From Saccharicrinis sp050589685 (GTDB lineage Bacteria > Bacteroidota > Bacteroidia > Bacteroidales > Marinilabiliaceae): a stretch of 64,000 nt of DNA. The notes below the pieces were generated by a model that saw only the letters and a list, made by a program, of their open reading frames with translations, did not search any database and had not been told where the DNA came from. Location of the stretch: contig NZ_JBNGOS010000003.1 of the NCBI RefSeq assembly GCF_050589685.1, forward strand, positions 124,001 through 188,000. Direction: 5' to 3'. Below are positions 34,551 to 44,606 of the stretch, in pieces (position 1 is the first letter of the stretch; every line of letters begins with the position of its first letter). A program made the position numbers and the translations under genes.

Positions 34551-36911
34551 ATGAGATACAACCTTTACCTTTCGTATGTTCTGTTATTCACAATAAGTAT
34601 ATTTGGCATTGATGCCCAAACTGTTAAAACCGACAGCCTTAAAAACCTTCTACAGATCCGCTCAAAAAAAGATAGCACCAGGGTTAATTTATTAAATGAA
34701 ACTGCCAATGCATTTCAAAACATTAACCCCGAGACATCAAAAAAATATATAACAGAGGCATATAATATTTCGATTGCCTTAAATTATTCCAAAGGTAAAG
34801 CAGAAGCCTTTTACCAAATGGCAAATTATTACAACACAATATCCGATTTTGAAAAGGTGCTGGAATATGCCCAAAAAAGCCAGACTATTTTTGAAGATAT
34901 TTCTGATAAAAAAGGAATGGCGAAGAACATGCTGGCTATTGGAGACATCTATTATTTCCAAGGTGATGTTGTAAAAGCGTTGGACTTTAAGAAAAAAGCG
35001 TTGGATATCAACATTGAATTAAAGGATAGTTTAGCAATTTGCCATAGTTACGCCAACATAGGCACAGACTATTGTGACATTGGCAACTTTGCTTTAGCAT
35101 TAGACTATGAAAAGAAAGCACTTGATATTGCGTACAACTTAACCAACAAAAAATCCATTTCCTATGCGCTCAACAATTTAGGGGTTGTTTATAATGTGCA
35201 AGGAAATTTTCCAAAGGCATTGGAGTGCTATCAAAAAAGTTTTTGGATAGATGAGAAGCAGAAAAATTACAAAGATGCGGCAGTATCTGCTTCCAATATT
35301 GCTTTTATTTTAAATATACAAGGCGAATTCTCCAAAGCCATAGAATATTGCCAAAAAGGATTAGACTACTCTGAACAAATTGGCTTTAAGACAGGTCTGA
35401 CATATAATTATGAGTATTTGGGACTAATTTACAAAAACAAAGGTGATTATGAAAAGGCATGGGAAAACCATCAAAAAGCACTGACTTTACAAAAGGAAAT
35501 TGGGAATAAAACCGGTTTGGCCAACGCATATAAAGATCTCGCTGAAATATACTATCTGCAAAAAATGTATTCAGAGGCCATTTCGTATTATAATCAATCA
35601 TTAAACATTGGCAAAGCTATTGCTAATATGCAAATTGAAATGAAATGTTATGTAGGTCTTTCTGTCCTTTATGCAAATCAAAAGAAATACCTTTTAGCCC
35701 AAAAATACGGTAATAAAGCCTTTTCTATGGCCAATGATATTGGCAATATTGATTTAATAAAACAAAGTGCCGAAATATTAGCTCAAAGTAAAGCTGCTTT
35801 AGGTGAATATAAAGAGGCCTACAAGTTTTTTGTTTTATTTAAAAATATGAGCGACAGCTTGTATAACGAAGAAAATATAAAATCCATGGCAAATCTGGAA
35901 TATCAGTACAAATACCAAAAAGAAAGAGAAGCCATGGAGTTTGAACAACAGAAAAAAGATGCCATACACACTGAACAAGAAAAACAACAGAAAATCATCA
36001 GAGATTCTTTAATTGGCGGTATTATTCTAGCAATTGTTTTAGCTTTGGCAGTCCTTCATAACCTATTGCAAAAACGAAAAGCGAATCTTATTCTGGCTAA
36101 ACAAAAAAAACGAATAGAAGAAGTAAACAAAAAGCTTACTATCCAAAAAGAAGAAATACAAGCTGTAGCCCAGGAACTAGAAAAAGCAAACAAAACAAAG
36201 GACAAATTTTTCTCAATAATTGCGCATGACTTAAAAAGTCCGTTTGGAGGCATATTAGGTTTTACCGAACTCTTACTGGAAAATCATACTATGTATAAAG
36301 ATGAAGAAAGGGAAACATATATTCAGTACATTAACGACTGCTCATTAAAAACCTACAAACTACTTGAAAACCTACTAACCTGGGCACAATCTCAAACAGG
36401 AATCATTAAATTCTCACCTGAAAAAATAAATATTAAAACATTAATTAATGAAATAATTACCTTATTAAAAGAAACTGCGGAAAACAAGGAAATAAAGTTG
36501 GGGTTGAAATCCGAAAAAGAAATATTGGTAATTGCCGATAAAAACATGATATATACGATAATTCTGAATTTAGTGTCCAATGCCATTAAATTTACACCTA
36601 AAGGCGGTGACATTATAATAAAATCTCACGTCATAACAAATAAAAACAAACAACAGCTTGCGCAAATATCTGTCGAAGATACAGGAATTGGAATCTCACC
36701 AAAAATCCAACCCCAGCTATTTGACATCAACGAAAACACATCAACTAAAGGCACCGAAAATGAAACCGGCACTGGCTTAGGCCTAATCTTATGTAAAGAA
36801 TTCATTGAGAAACATAACGGAAATATTTGGGCTGAAAGCAAAACTGATATAGGAAGCAAATTCCTATTTACTATACCTTTATCAAAAAAATATTACAACG
36901 TTCAAAAATAA
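34551..36911 (+). CDS. TPR-containing sensor histidine kinase
   Basis: The 786-residue kinase has a signal peptide (1-24), about nine tetratricopeptide repeats in residues 60-420 (recurrent patterns such as GDYEKAWENHQKAL and GNFPKALECYQKS), a membrane helix near 484-505, a coiled coil to about 555, HisKA with H box FFSIIAHDLKSPFGGILGF (His near 565) and a HATPase with N box LNLVSNAIKFTP near 670, G1 EDTGIGIS and G2 GTGLGLILCKE. The TPR part faces the periplasm and should bind a protein partner or repeat ligand. This architecture is abundant in Bacteroidota; here no response regulator is adjacent. Confidence 0.92.
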   Translation: MRYNLYLSYVLLFTISIFGIDAQTVKTDSLKNLLQIRSKKDSTRVNLLNETANAFQNINPETSKKYITEAYNISIALNYSKGKAEAFYQMANYYNTISDFEKVLEYAQKSQTIFEDISDKKGMAKNMLAIGDIYYFQGDVVKALDFKKKALDINIELKDSLAICHSYANIGTDYCDIGNFALALDYEKKALDIAYNLTNKKSISYALNNLGVVYNVQGNFPKALECYQKSFWIDEKQKNYKDAAVSASNIAFILNIQGEFSKAIEYCQKGLDYSEQIGFKTGLTYNYEYLGLIYKNKGDYEKAWENHQKALTLQKEIGNKTGLANAYKDLAEIYYLQKMYSEAISYYNQSLNIGKAIANMQIEMKCYVGLSVLYANQKKYLLAQKYGNKAFSMANDIGNIDLIKQSAEILAQSKAALGEYKEAYKFFVLFKNMSDSLYNEENIKSMANLEYQYKYQKEREAMEFEQQKKDAIHTEQEKQQKIIRDSLIGGIILAIVLALAVLHNLLQKRKANLILAKQKKRIEEVNKKLTIQKEEIQAVAQELEKANKTKDKFFSIIAHDLKSPFGGILGFTELLLENHTMYKDEERETYIQYINDCSLKTYKLLENLLTWAQSQTGIIKFSPEKINIKTLINEIITLLKETAENKEIKLGLKSEKEILVIADKNMIYTIILNLVSNAIKFTPKGGDIIIKSHVITNKNKQQLAQISVEDTGIGISPKIQPQLFDINENTSTKGTENETGTGLGLILCKEFIEKHNGNIWAESKTDIGSKFLFTIPLSKKYYNVQK

Positions 36912-37228
36912 CTTTGTACTTATATCAGAACTGCCTGCTACAATTGCACATTGTGTCTTAACCCACATATTATGCCATAAAAAACACTGCTTGTGCCGTT
37001 TTCAAATGAGATTAGAAAAAGTTGACCTGTAAGTGCCAAAATACAATTATACTAAATCAGCTGGAGAATTGGAAAAGGCCAACAGGGGGCGCTGACAAAA
37101 ATCATCATTAAAAGCCATAAACATCATTTTTATAATTTTCTTTAAATCTTACCTTTAACACCATCATTTTAACAGGAAAGCCTGGCGGCATTACTTTGCT
37201 TCCATAGGCAATAAACTATAAAACGAAT
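36912..37228. other. Intergenic stretch before gcvP
   Basis: Only 317 bases, no gene. A weak -7-like TTACTTTG lies at 37191-37198 (one mismatch). I looked for the tandem glycine riboswitch that often precedes gcv genes and saw none of its conserved GGAGA / paired-stem layout. Confidence 0.5.
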
Positions 37229-40105
37229 ATGGCTACTGATAAATTTGTTGCAAGGCATATTGGACCTCGTGACCATGAGATTGACGAAATGCTAAAAACC
37301 ATTGGTGCAGATTCAATGGAAGCATTAATTGACGAGACTGTTCCTTCAAACATTAGATTAAAGGAACCCTTGCGATTGGCGCAGGGAATAACGGAACGTC
37401 AGTATTTTAGAAAAATATTGGACATTGCCGGTAAAAATAAGGTTTACAACACCTATATTGGGATGGGTTATTACGATACCATAACACCTGCCGTTATCCA
37501 TCGTAATGTTTTGGAAAACCCCGTGTGGTATACATCATACACACCTTATCAGGCCGAAATTTCCCAGGGTCGCCTGGAGGCTTTATTAAACTTTCAAACG
37601 GTAGTTATTGATCTTACCGGAATGGAGATCGCGAACGCATCCCTATTGGATGAAGCCACAGCAGCGGCAGAAGCCATGGTGATGATGTTTAACTCTCGCC
37701 CAAGAGCTATGGCCAAGGCCGGTGCAAATATTATTTTTGTGGACGAAAAAGTATGGCCCCAAACCCGCGCCGTTTTGGAAACAAGAGCTAACCCATTGGG
37801 TATTGAATTACAATTTGGCGACTGGAGAAGCTATGAACCAACAGATAAACACTTTGGCGTAATTGTTCAGTACCCTAACTCTGATGGTAACATTGAAGAT
37901 TATAAGGCACTTGTTGAAAAAGCCCATGAAAGCGAATGTAAAATAGCCGTGGGGGCCGATTTATTGAGCCTTGCTTTGTTAACTCCTCCGGGGGAATGGG
38001 GAGCCGATATCGTATTTGGATCTACCCAGCGTTTTGGGGTACCTATGGGCTATGGTGGTCCTCATGCCGCTTTTTTTGCTGCAAGGGAATCGGCCAAGCG
38101 CTTCTTGCCAGGCAGAATTATCGGAATTACCAAAGATAAAAACGGCAACCGTGCCTTAAGGATGGCTCTACAGACACGCGAACAGCATATTAAGCGCGAA
38201 AGGGCTACTTCTAATATCTGTACTGCACAGGCACTACTTGCTACTATGGCCGGTTTCTATGCCGTGTACCATGGTGCAGAGGGTATTAAAAGAATTGCCG
38301 GACAAATTCATAATATAGCATCCTTATTAACAGAAGAAATTGAAAAATTAGGCTACAAACAGCTTAACCAAAACTATTTTGATACCATCAGGTTCTCGAT
38401 GGCTCAACATGCTTCGGTTGATTTAATTGAGAAGTATTCTCTGGAATTGGAAATGAACTTCCGTTATTTCGAGAACGGCGATGTTGGTTTAAGCATTGAC
38501 GAAACAACCAATCTGGAAGATGTCAACTGGATATTGGAGGTGTTTGCCCGTGCTGCCTGTATCGAGGAACCTGAAATTAGAGAAATACCAGATGCCTGTA
38601 CCATCAATAATGAATATTTAAGAAGCAGTGATTATCTGCAACAAGAAATATTTAAGCACTATCGCTCCGAAACAGAAATGGTCAGATATATCAAAAAGCT
38701 GGAACGCAAGGATATTTCTTTGACACACTCGATGATCTCGTTAGGTTCGTGTACCATGAAACTGAATGCCGCTACCGAAATGCTTCCGCTGAGCTGGATT
38801 GAGTTTGGGGGCATCCACCCCTTTGTTCCCGGAGACCAGGCAGCAGGTTATCACCTTCTTTTTGCCGAATTAAAAAGAGATTTGGCCGAGATAACGGGAT
38901 TTGCTGACGTTAGCCTTCAGCCAAACTCCGGAGCAGCAGGCGAATATGCAGGCTTAATGGTCATTAGGGCTTATCACCAAAGCAAAGGCCAAGATCAAAG
39001 AAACGTGGTCATCATCCCATCGTCGGCTCACGGAACCAACCCGGCGAGTGCCGTAATGGCCGGAATGAAAGTAGTAGTGGTTAAATGTGATGAAAGAGGA
39101 AACATTGATGTAGCCGACTTAAAAGAAAAAGCAGAAAAACACAAGGATACATTATCATCCTTAATGATCACCTACCCTTCCACTCACGGCGTATTTGAGG
39201 CTTCTGTAGTTGAAATTTGTGAGATTATCCACAAGAATGGTGGACAAGTTTATATGGACGGTGCCAACATGAACGCCCAGGTTGGGCTGACCAATCCGGG
39301 CTTGATAGGAGCCGACGTTTGCCACTTGAACCTTCATAAAACCTTTGCCATCCCACACGGTGGCGGTGGACCTGGGGTTGGCCCCATTGGCGTAGCCAAA
39401 CATTTGGTGGAGTTTTTACCCACACACCCTGTTGTTCAGACCGGACGCAAAGGTATTTCAGCTGTAGCTGCTGCCCCATGGGGAAGTGCCAGCGTATTAC
39501 CCATTACCTATGGTTATATAAAAATGCTGGGAAGTGATGGCTTAACCAAGTCAACAGAGATGGCTATTCTTAATGCAAATTATTTGGCACATCATTTAAA
39601 AGATGGCTACGGTATACTTTACACCGGAGAAAAAGGAAGGGTAGCACACGAAATGATACTTGAATGCCGCCACTTTAAAAACAGTGCTGGGATCACAGAA
39701 CTTGATATTGCCAAACGACTGATGGACTATGGCTTCCATGCGCCAACATTATCATTCCCTGTACATGGAACTTTAATGATAGAACCTACGGAAAGTGAAT
39801 CTTTACAAGAATTGGATAGATTTATTGAAGCACTGCAAGGAATTTACAATGAAATTAAAGAAGTAGAGTCCGGTGCTGTGGACAGGGAAGATAACGTTCT
39901 TAAAAATGCTCCTCACCCCGATTACAAGGTGGTATCCGACGAGTGGACACACCCATATGGACGTGAAAAAGCGGCATTCCCACTGGAATGGATTCGTGAG
40001 AATAAATTTTGGCTGACCGTAGCCAGGGTTGACGATGCCTTTGGCGACAGAAACCTGATTTGTGCTTGTGGTACTCCCGAGGAATACGAGTTAATTGGAA
40101 AGTAA
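37229..40105 (+). CDS. gcvP: Glycine dehydrogenase (decarboxylating), P protein of the glycine cleavage system
   Basis: GcvP decarboxylates glycine with PLP and passes the aminomethyl group to the lipoyl H protein. The 958-residue protein is the one-chain form with two homologous halves; the N-terminal half starts FVARHIGPRDHEIDEML, and the C-terminal half carries the PLP Lys in NLHKTFAIPHGGGGPG near residue 704. Conserved EYAGL, GTNPASAVMAGM and SPNS-type QPNSGAAGE segments are present. gcvT and gcvH are not adjacent, and lpdA, the L protein, lies elsewhere in the window. A terminator follows, shared with a convergent gene. Confidence 0.97.
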   Translation: MATDKFVARHIGPRDHEIDEMLKTIGADSMEALIDETVPSNIRLKEPLRLAQGITERQYFRKILDIAGKNKVYNTYIGMGYYDTITPAVIHRNVLENPVWYTSYTPYQAEISQGRLEALLNFQTVVIDLTGMEIANASLLDEATAAAEAMVMMFNSRPRAMAKAGANIIFVDEKVWPQTRAVLETRANPLGIELQFGDWRSYEPTDKHFGVIVQYPNSDGNIEDYKALVEKAHESECKIAVGADLLSLALLTPPGEWGADIVFGSTQRFGVPMGYGGPHAAFFAARESAKRFLPGRIIGITKDKNGNRALRMALQTREQHIKRERATSNICTAQALLATMAGFYAVYHGAEGIKRIAGQIHNIASLLTEEIEKLGYKQLNQNYFDTIRFSMAQHASVDLIEKYSLELEMNFRYFENGDVGLSIDETTNLEDVNWILEVFARAACIEEPEIREIPDACTINNEYLRSSDYLQQEIFKHYRSETEMVRYIKKLERKDISLTHSMISLGSCTMKLNAATEMLPLSWIEFGGIHPFVPGDQAAGYHLLFAELKRDLAEITGFADVSLQPNSGAAGEYAGLMVIRAYHQSKGQDQRNVVIIPSSAHGTNPASAVMAGMKVVVVKCDERGNIDVADLKEKAEKHKDTLSSLMITYPSTHGVFEASVVEICEIIHKNGGQVYMDGANMNAQVGLTNPGLIGADVCHLNLHKTFAIPHGGGGPGVGPIGVAKHLVEFLPTHPVVQTGRKGISAVAAAPWGSASVLPITYGYIKMLGSDGLTKSTEMAILNANYLAHHLKDGYGILYTGEKGRVAHEMILECRHFKNSAGITELDIAKRLMDYGFHAPTLSFPVHGTLMIEPTESESLQELDRFIEALQGIYNEIKEVESGAVDREDNVLKNAPHPDYKVVSDEWTHPYGREKAAFPLEWIRENKFWLTVARVDDAFGDRNLICACGTPEEYELIGK

Positions 40106-40283
40106 TATCATCTTGACCCTTCGCCTTGGGTAAGAATTTTACACAGGGCGAAAATTAATGCTCGATAATTCTTTAATTATATGGAGCAATTCTGCCGATA
40201 ACCTACCCGATTTTTTCGAGGTAGTAGGTTTAACGATACATCATTAACATGTCGGTATAAATTATAACAATAATGGTAAACAA

Positions 40284-40319
40284 GGGCTGCTTTTATGATT
40301 TGAAGGCAGCCTTTTATTT
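40284..40319. terminator. Terminator between gcvP and the DUF2490 gene
   Basis: GGCTGC (40285-40290) pairs with GCAGCC (40306-40311) and is followed by TTTTATTT. It overlaps the stop codon of the minus-strand gene, so both converging genes can use it. Confidence 0.7.
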
Positions 40320-41030
40320 CCTCGAAAACAAACTGTTTTTAATATATACATTGAAAATAGCGATGTCGGAATAATCGGAGAAGTTAGTATTGCTGTGGGT
40401 GTGCTGATAAAATAAAGTTCCTTCTAGAGAAGTTTTTGAGTTTAGCTTATAACCGATTCCAATCCCATGTCTCCCCCTGTTGAACAAAATATGGTCATGC
40501 TCCATTTTGCCTACCGGGTTAAAAAAGAACTCAACCGAGGCCATCCAATATGGCGTTTTAGCTTCAATGTTTTTATTAGTGTTAAAAGCCCGCTTGGTTT
40601 TAATCTCATATCTGAACCGTGAGGCATTTTTGTTTTCCCGGTCACGATTGTAAGTATAGAACTGCTCTTCCATCCTAAACCGGTGCGAGAATGACATATG
40701 TGCCATCCGCGGATACATAAACTTTATAGATTGATGAGGACGAAATTCACTTTGCACAACCTTATCGGGAGTTGCGGTGCGATTATACATAAAACCAACG
40801 TCCACAGACACATTCCCGCTTAATTTGTAGGCGGTAAGATTTCTAATGCCCCAACGTGTCCAATCTGCTCCGTTATATCCCTTATAAAATCCACCATCAA
40901 AAGTGGTTGTCCAGGACGGATCAATTTTAAATTGTTCCAGAACCAACACTCTAAGCTCTTGTTTCTGAGCCTTTAAAACATTAGCAAGTAATAAAATACA
41001 AATAAAAACTATCGTTCTTTTAAAAATCAT
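40314..41030 (-). CDS. DUF2490 family outer-membrane protein
   Basis: The 238-residue protein has a signal peptide (1-21, ending LKAQ) and a beta-barrel pattern with the DUF2490 landmarks WTRWGIRNLTAYKL, HMSFSHRFRMEEQFY and RGRHGIGIGYKLNSKTSLEG, ending in IKNSLFSRK. DUF2490 members are predicted outer-membrane barrels in Bacteroidota and Proteobacteria of unknown function. It is monocistronic and separated from ddl by 114 bases. Confidence 0.78.
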   Translation of the reverse strand: MIFKRTIVFICILLLANVLKAQKQELRVLVLEQFKIDPSWTTTFDGGFYKGYNGADWTRWGIRNLTAYKLSGNVSVDVGFMYNRTATPDKVVQSEFRPHQSIKFMYPRMAHMSFSHRFRMEEQFYTYNRDRENKNASRFRYEIKTKRAFNTNKNIEAKTPYWMASVEFFFNPVGKMEHDHILFNRGRHGIGIGYKLNSKTSLEGTLFYQHTHSNTNFSDYSDIAIFNVYIKNSLFSRK

Positions 41031-41144
41031 TTTCCCACACTAATATTCGGAGCGCAAAAATCCTTGTTAGCAACACAAAGAACAATGCTGTGTTAATTTA
41101 ATGTTATCGACGACAAAAGTGTAAAAAATGACCTAAAATTCAAA

Positions 41145-42125
41145 CTATTGAGACATAGAACTTTCGATAATCTCTGTGAAAACTTCCTTTATATTTAAGC
41201 CCGCAGCTTTAATTTGCTGAGGAATAAAACTGGTAGCCGTCATACCCGGTGTGGTATTTACCTCCAGCAAAAAGATGTTGTTCTCCTTTAGAATATAGTC
41301 GATTCGTACGATACCTTTACAGCCGAGTATATCATAAATCAGCGAAGTAATTTTTTGCATCCTTTCAGCAGTTTCCTGTGGCAAACGTGCCGGCGTAATT
41401 TCCTCCGCTTTATCGGCGTTGTATTTGGCTTCAAAATCAAAAAAATCATTGGCAGGAATAACTTCTGTAATTGGGAAAACGGTTTCTTTTCCCACGATTT
41501 TATATAATCCGCAGGTAAATTCCTTTCCGTCGACAAATTTTTCGATGATCACCTCGTTGCTCTCGCTAAAGGCTTTTTCGATGGCAGGTTTTACTTCCGA
41601 TATTTTTTGAGCCTTGGTAATTCCAAAGCTGGAACCTCCCGCGTTGGGCTTAATAAAACACGGTACACCAAGAGTATCGATAATATGATCTATGTTATAT
41701 TCTGTGCCTTTTCTGATCAGCAGCGAATCGGCCACCAATACACCAAAACCTTTTAGGTACGTATTACAGGCAAACTTATTAAACGATAGCGATGCCGGCA
41801 ACACTCCACAAGTAGAGTAAGGCATACCTATCATATCAAAATACCCCTGCAACTTGCCATCTTCGCCGGGAGTTCCATGAATAGTTACATACGCACAATC
41901 AAAAAACTTTTTTTCCCCATGTATCGAATAAGAAAAATCATCTTTATCAATTGGAAATTCCTGCCCGTTTACCTCGGCCACCCATTTATCCGAAGTAATT
42001 AAAACAGGTATCGAATCATATTTAGCGTCGTCGATAAAAGACAATACTCCCCGGGCGCTTTTTCGCGACACAATTATTTCCGATGAATCGCCGCCATAAA
42101 CAACAGCTATGTTTTTTTTATTCAT
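41145..42125 (-). CDS. ddl: D-alanine--D-alanine ligase
   Basis: The 326-residue ATP-grasp enzyme joins two D-alanines for peptidoglycan. It begins KNIAVVYGGDSSEIIVSRKSA (the N-terminal GG-S-E motif), has GTPGEDGKLQGYFDMIGMPY near residue 85, CFIKPNAGGSSFGITK near 160, and the C-terminal EVNTTPGMTATSFIPQQIKAAG near 285. A longer frame begins at 42173, but the ATG at 42125 opens directly on the conserved N-terminus. Its order with the RluD-like and PASTA genes (all minus strand) is common in Bacteroidota. MurF-Alr uses the dipeptide. Confidence 0.95.
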   Translation of the reverse strand: MNKKNIAVVYGGDSSEIIVSRKSARGVLSFIDDAKYDSIPVLITSDKWVAEVNGQEFPIDKDDFSYSIHGEKKFFDCAYVTIHGTPGEDGKLQGYFDMIGMPYSTCGVLPASLSFNKFACNTYLKGFGVLVADSLLIRKGTEYNIDHIIDTLGVPCFIKPNAGGSSFGITKAQKISEVKPAIEKAFSESNEVIIEKFVDGKEFTCGLYKIVGKETVFPITEVIPANDFFDFEAKYNADKAEEITPARLPQETAERMQKITSLIYDILGCKGIVRIDYILKENNIFLLEVNTTPGMTATSFIPQQIKAAGLNIKEVFTEIIESSMSQ

Positions 42126-42255
42126 GGTTGTTTGATTATACTTATAACTAACAATATGTTTGTTCCGACACACAATTGTACATTTTTTTTGAGTTTAGTG
42201 CTGCGTCGGATTTATTTTTGCCTTGTAACTATGCAGTCTTTCCAATACTAGTTAG

Positions 42256-42302
42256 GGACAGGTTATGATATCTTCCCGCAATTTTTCGGGACAACCTGTT
42301 CC
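42256..42302 (-). other. Two-step hairpin between the RluD-like gene and ddl
   Basis: The outer arm GGACAGGTT pairs with AACCTGTTCC (one bulge) and the inner arm CCCG (42275-42278) pairs with CGGG (42287-42290). It lies downstream of the pseudouridine synthase gene and upstream of ddl on the same strand, without a clear T run, so it may be a leader or processing structure. Confidence 0.4.
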
Positions 42303-42361
42303 GCAAGATCGGAAGGTTATCTCAATATCTAATGTTTTACCTGGTGAACACTACGGACTTC

Positions 42362-43417
42362 TTAGTGTCCCCTACTTGAAATATAACCCCTCCATTTTTC
42401 AATAGCCATGGTCATATCCTCAGGAAGTTCAGTATCAAAACTCATTTTTTCCCCTGTGCGGGGATGGATAAAACCGAGCGACTTGGCATGAAGTGCTTGT
42501 CGCGGCAGTATCTTAAAACAGTTTTGCACAAATTGCTTGTATTTAGTAAACGTTGTTCCTTTTAATATTTCGTTACCTCCGTATCGTTCATCGTTAAAAA
42601 GGGTATGTCCAATGTATTTCATATGGGCACGGATCTGATGGGTACGTCCTGTTTCCAACACGCATTGCACCAAAGTAACATATCCGAATCGTTCCAACAC
42701 TTTATAATGCGTAACAGCATGCTTCCCAAACTCTCCTTCCGGAAAAACAGACATCTGCATTCTGTTTTTAAGACTACGCCCGATATGTCCGGTTATCGTT
42801 CCTTCCTCCTCGTCTATATTTCCCCATACAATGGCAGTATAGGAACGTTCCGTTGTTTTGTCGAAAAACTGACGTGCCAAATGGTTTTTGGCCTGCTCCG
42901 TTTTGGCGACAACCAATAAGCCTGAGGTATCCTTATCTATTCTGTGCACCAAACCGGGTCGTGGGTCGTCGGCATTAAAAAGCGGAAGATCTTTTAAATG
43001 ATAAGCCAGGGCATTTACCAATGTACCTGAATAGTTCCCGTGTCCGGGATGCACCACCATCCCCGGCTCCTTGTTTATGACCATCAAACAATCATCCTCA
43101 TAATGAATATTCAATGGGATATCTTCTGGAATAATCTCGATCTCTCTGCGAGGATATTCCATTACAATGGTAATGGTTTCGTTGGGCTTTATTTTATAAT
43201 TTGATTTTACCGAAGTTCCATTTACCAATATATTCCCTGCGGAAGCTGCTTCCTGAATTTTGTTCCTGGAAGCGTTCTCCATTCTATTGACCAAAAATTT
43301 ATCAATACGGATTTGTTTTTGACCTGCGTCCGTAACAAAACGGAAATGCTCAAACATTTCATTTTGCTCTTCCTCCAGTCCTTCCATTTCTTTTCTATTA
43401 TCCTTCTGCTCCGTCAT
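42362..43417 (-). CDS. RluA/RluD family 23S rRNA pseudouridine synthase
   Basis: The 351-residue protein has an acidic N-terminal tail, an S4 RNA-binding domain at about residues 35-100 (RIDKFLVNRMENASRNKIQ) and the RluA catalytic domain with the Asp motif RPGLVHRIDKDTSGLLVVAK near 150. It isomerises uridine to pseudouridine in 23S rRNA; the RluD-like identity is likely from the S4 domain and size. It starts three bases after the stop of the PASTA gene, so the two are in one operon with ddl downstream. Confidence 0.93.
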   Translation of the reverse strand: MTEQKDNRKEMEGLEEEQNEMFEHFRFVTDAGQKQIRIDKFLVNRMENASRNKIQEAASAGNILVNGTSVKSNYKIKPNETITIVMEYPRREIEIIPEDIPLNIHYEDDCLMVINKEPGMVVHPGHGNYSGTLVNALAYHLKDLPLFNADDPRPGLVHRIDKDTSGLLVVAKTEQAKNHLARQFFDKTTERSYTAIVWGNIDEEEGTITGHIGRSLKNRMQMSVFPEGEFGKHAVTHYKVLERFGYVTLVQCVLETGRTHQIRAHMKYIGHTLFNDERYGGNEILKGTTFTKYKQFVQNCFKILPRQALHAKSLGFIHPRTGEKMSFDTELPEDMTMAIEKWRGYISSRGH

Positions 43418-43420
43418 TAC

Positions 43421-44248
43421 TTAGTTTATTTGAACGGCCAATGAATCCACCATTAAAGTATCGGGCATTATCTTAAACGAATCGATGGTCAACCATACGT
43501 CCAGCGAAGAACCCAGTCTTAATTTCTTCCCGGATTCAATCTCGGGCAACTGCTTCCATATAAAGGCCCTCGTACTGTCTTCAAGCGTAGGTATGCTATC
43601 ATCGTAAATAACGGCGTTTATGTTTAATGCGTTTGATTGGCACAAAATCCTTGCTTCTTCCAGGGTCATCCCAAACAAGTCCGGCACTTCCGTTTTTTCG
43701 TCACTTAATCCTTGCCCCACCAACAAGTCGACACTTGAACCTTTGGCAATCAACACACCCTGTTCAATGGGTTTACCTTGATAATGCTGACCCAAAACCA
43801 ATTGGGTATATTCCGAAGGAATGTAAATCAACTTCCCAACCCTCAGCCCATAAGACTCCAAAGTTACCTGGGCATTACGTAACGAAAAATCGACTAACTG
43901 CGGCATGGGTACCTGTTCTGCCGAATAGGCATTGATGGTAAAAAAAATGGTTCGGTTTTCCTTCACCTTACTGCCTGGCTTGGGTGTTTGTTCAACCACA
44001 ACACCCGGTGTCATTTCAGAAATATGAACCGAATCAATGATTTTATACCTAAGTTTCTTCTGTTGCACCAAATCGATAAACTGCTTCTCTGTTAAACCTG
44101 AGAAATCCGGTGTGGCGTAATTTTCACCATGATGGGTATAAATATTCAGCGTAATAAAGGTGCTGATCAATATTAAAGCCACCAGACCAACGGCTGATGC
44201 TATATGCAGAAAAAACTTTTTGCTGACCAGAAATTTAAGAACCGACAT
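43421..44248 (-). CDS. PASTA domain-containing membrane protein
   Basis: The 275-residue protein has one membrane helix at about residues 12-35 and three PASTA domains (about 40-105, 108-180, 185-260), each with the V-P-x-(F/L)-(S/G)-x-(T/S)-x-x-x-A/Q pattern (PDFSGLTEKQFIDLV, PMPQLVDFSLRNAQVTLE, VPDLFGMTLEEARIL). PASTA repeats bind peptidoglycan fragments or penicillins; here there is no kinase domain, so it is a short periplasmic PASTA protein of the type that co-occurs with RluD-like and Ddl genes in this phylum. Its 3' end touches the next gene at 43417. Confidence 0.88.
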   Translation of the reverse strand: MSVLKFLVSKKFFLHIASAVGLVALILISTFITLNIYTHHGENYATPDFSGLTEKQFIDLVQQKKLRYKIIDSVHISEMTPGVVVEQTPKPGSKVKENRTIFFTINAYSAEQVPMPQLVDFSLRNAQVTLESYGLRVGKLIYIPSEYTQLVLGQHYQGKPIEQGVLIAKGSSVDLLVGQGLSDEKTEVPDLFGMTLEEARILCQSNALNINAVIYDDSIPTLEDSTRAFIWKQLPEIESGKKLRLGSSLDVWLTIDSFKIMPDTLMVDSLAVQIN

Positions 44249-44295
44249 AAGTTTGTGTTTTATTCAAGACGAGCTCAAAAATAATACAAAAAGGC

Positions 44296-44326
44296 AAAAA
44301 AAAAGGATTCACGAGGAATCCTTTTT
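44296..44326 (-). terminator. Terminator after rpmH
   Basis: AAAAGGATTC (44301-44310) pairs with GAATCCTTTT (44316-44325) around ACGAG, with A/T runs on both sides; on the minus strand it follows the rpmH stop codon by about 20 bases. Confidence 0.8.
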
Positions 44327-44346
44327 AATATCTGATGAAGCATTAA

Positions 44347-44505
44347 TTATGCTTTATGTCTTTTCTCGCTTGAAACACTCAGTTTCTTCCTACCTTTAGC
44401 TCTTCTCGAAGCTAAAACTTTACGTCCGTTAGCGCTGGCCATTCTAGCTCTAAATCCGTGCTTGTTTCTTCTTTTTCTGTTCGAAGGTTGAAATGTCCTT
44501 TTCAT
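44347..44505 (-). CDS. rpmH: 50S ribosomal protein L34
   Basis: This 52-residue gene reads MKRTFQPSNRKRRNKHGFRA at the start and continues RMASANGRKVLASRRAKGRK, which is diagnostic for L34, a small basic protein of the large ribosomal subunit. The last ten residues (KLSVSSEKRHKA region) form the slightly extended tail seen in Bacteroidota. It lies between the PASTA gene and rsmG with its own terminator. In many bacteria rpmH marks the origin region with rnpA, yidC and dnaA; here none of those is adjacent. Confidence 0.97.
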   Translation of the reverse strand: MKRTFQPSNRKRRNKHGFRARMASANGRKVLASRRAKGRKKLSVSSEKRHKA

Positions 44506-44606
44506 CGTATTACTTTTTTATATCTTTCGACAGTTCGTTAGTTTCTATTTTCGGACTGCAAAAATACATCTTTATTTTCTTCTTCCAAAAAAAATAAAAG
44601 ATTTAT

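Noticed and set aside
36912..37228. Possible glycine riboswitch before gcvP
   Set aside because: No tandem aptamer layout or conserved core could be seen.
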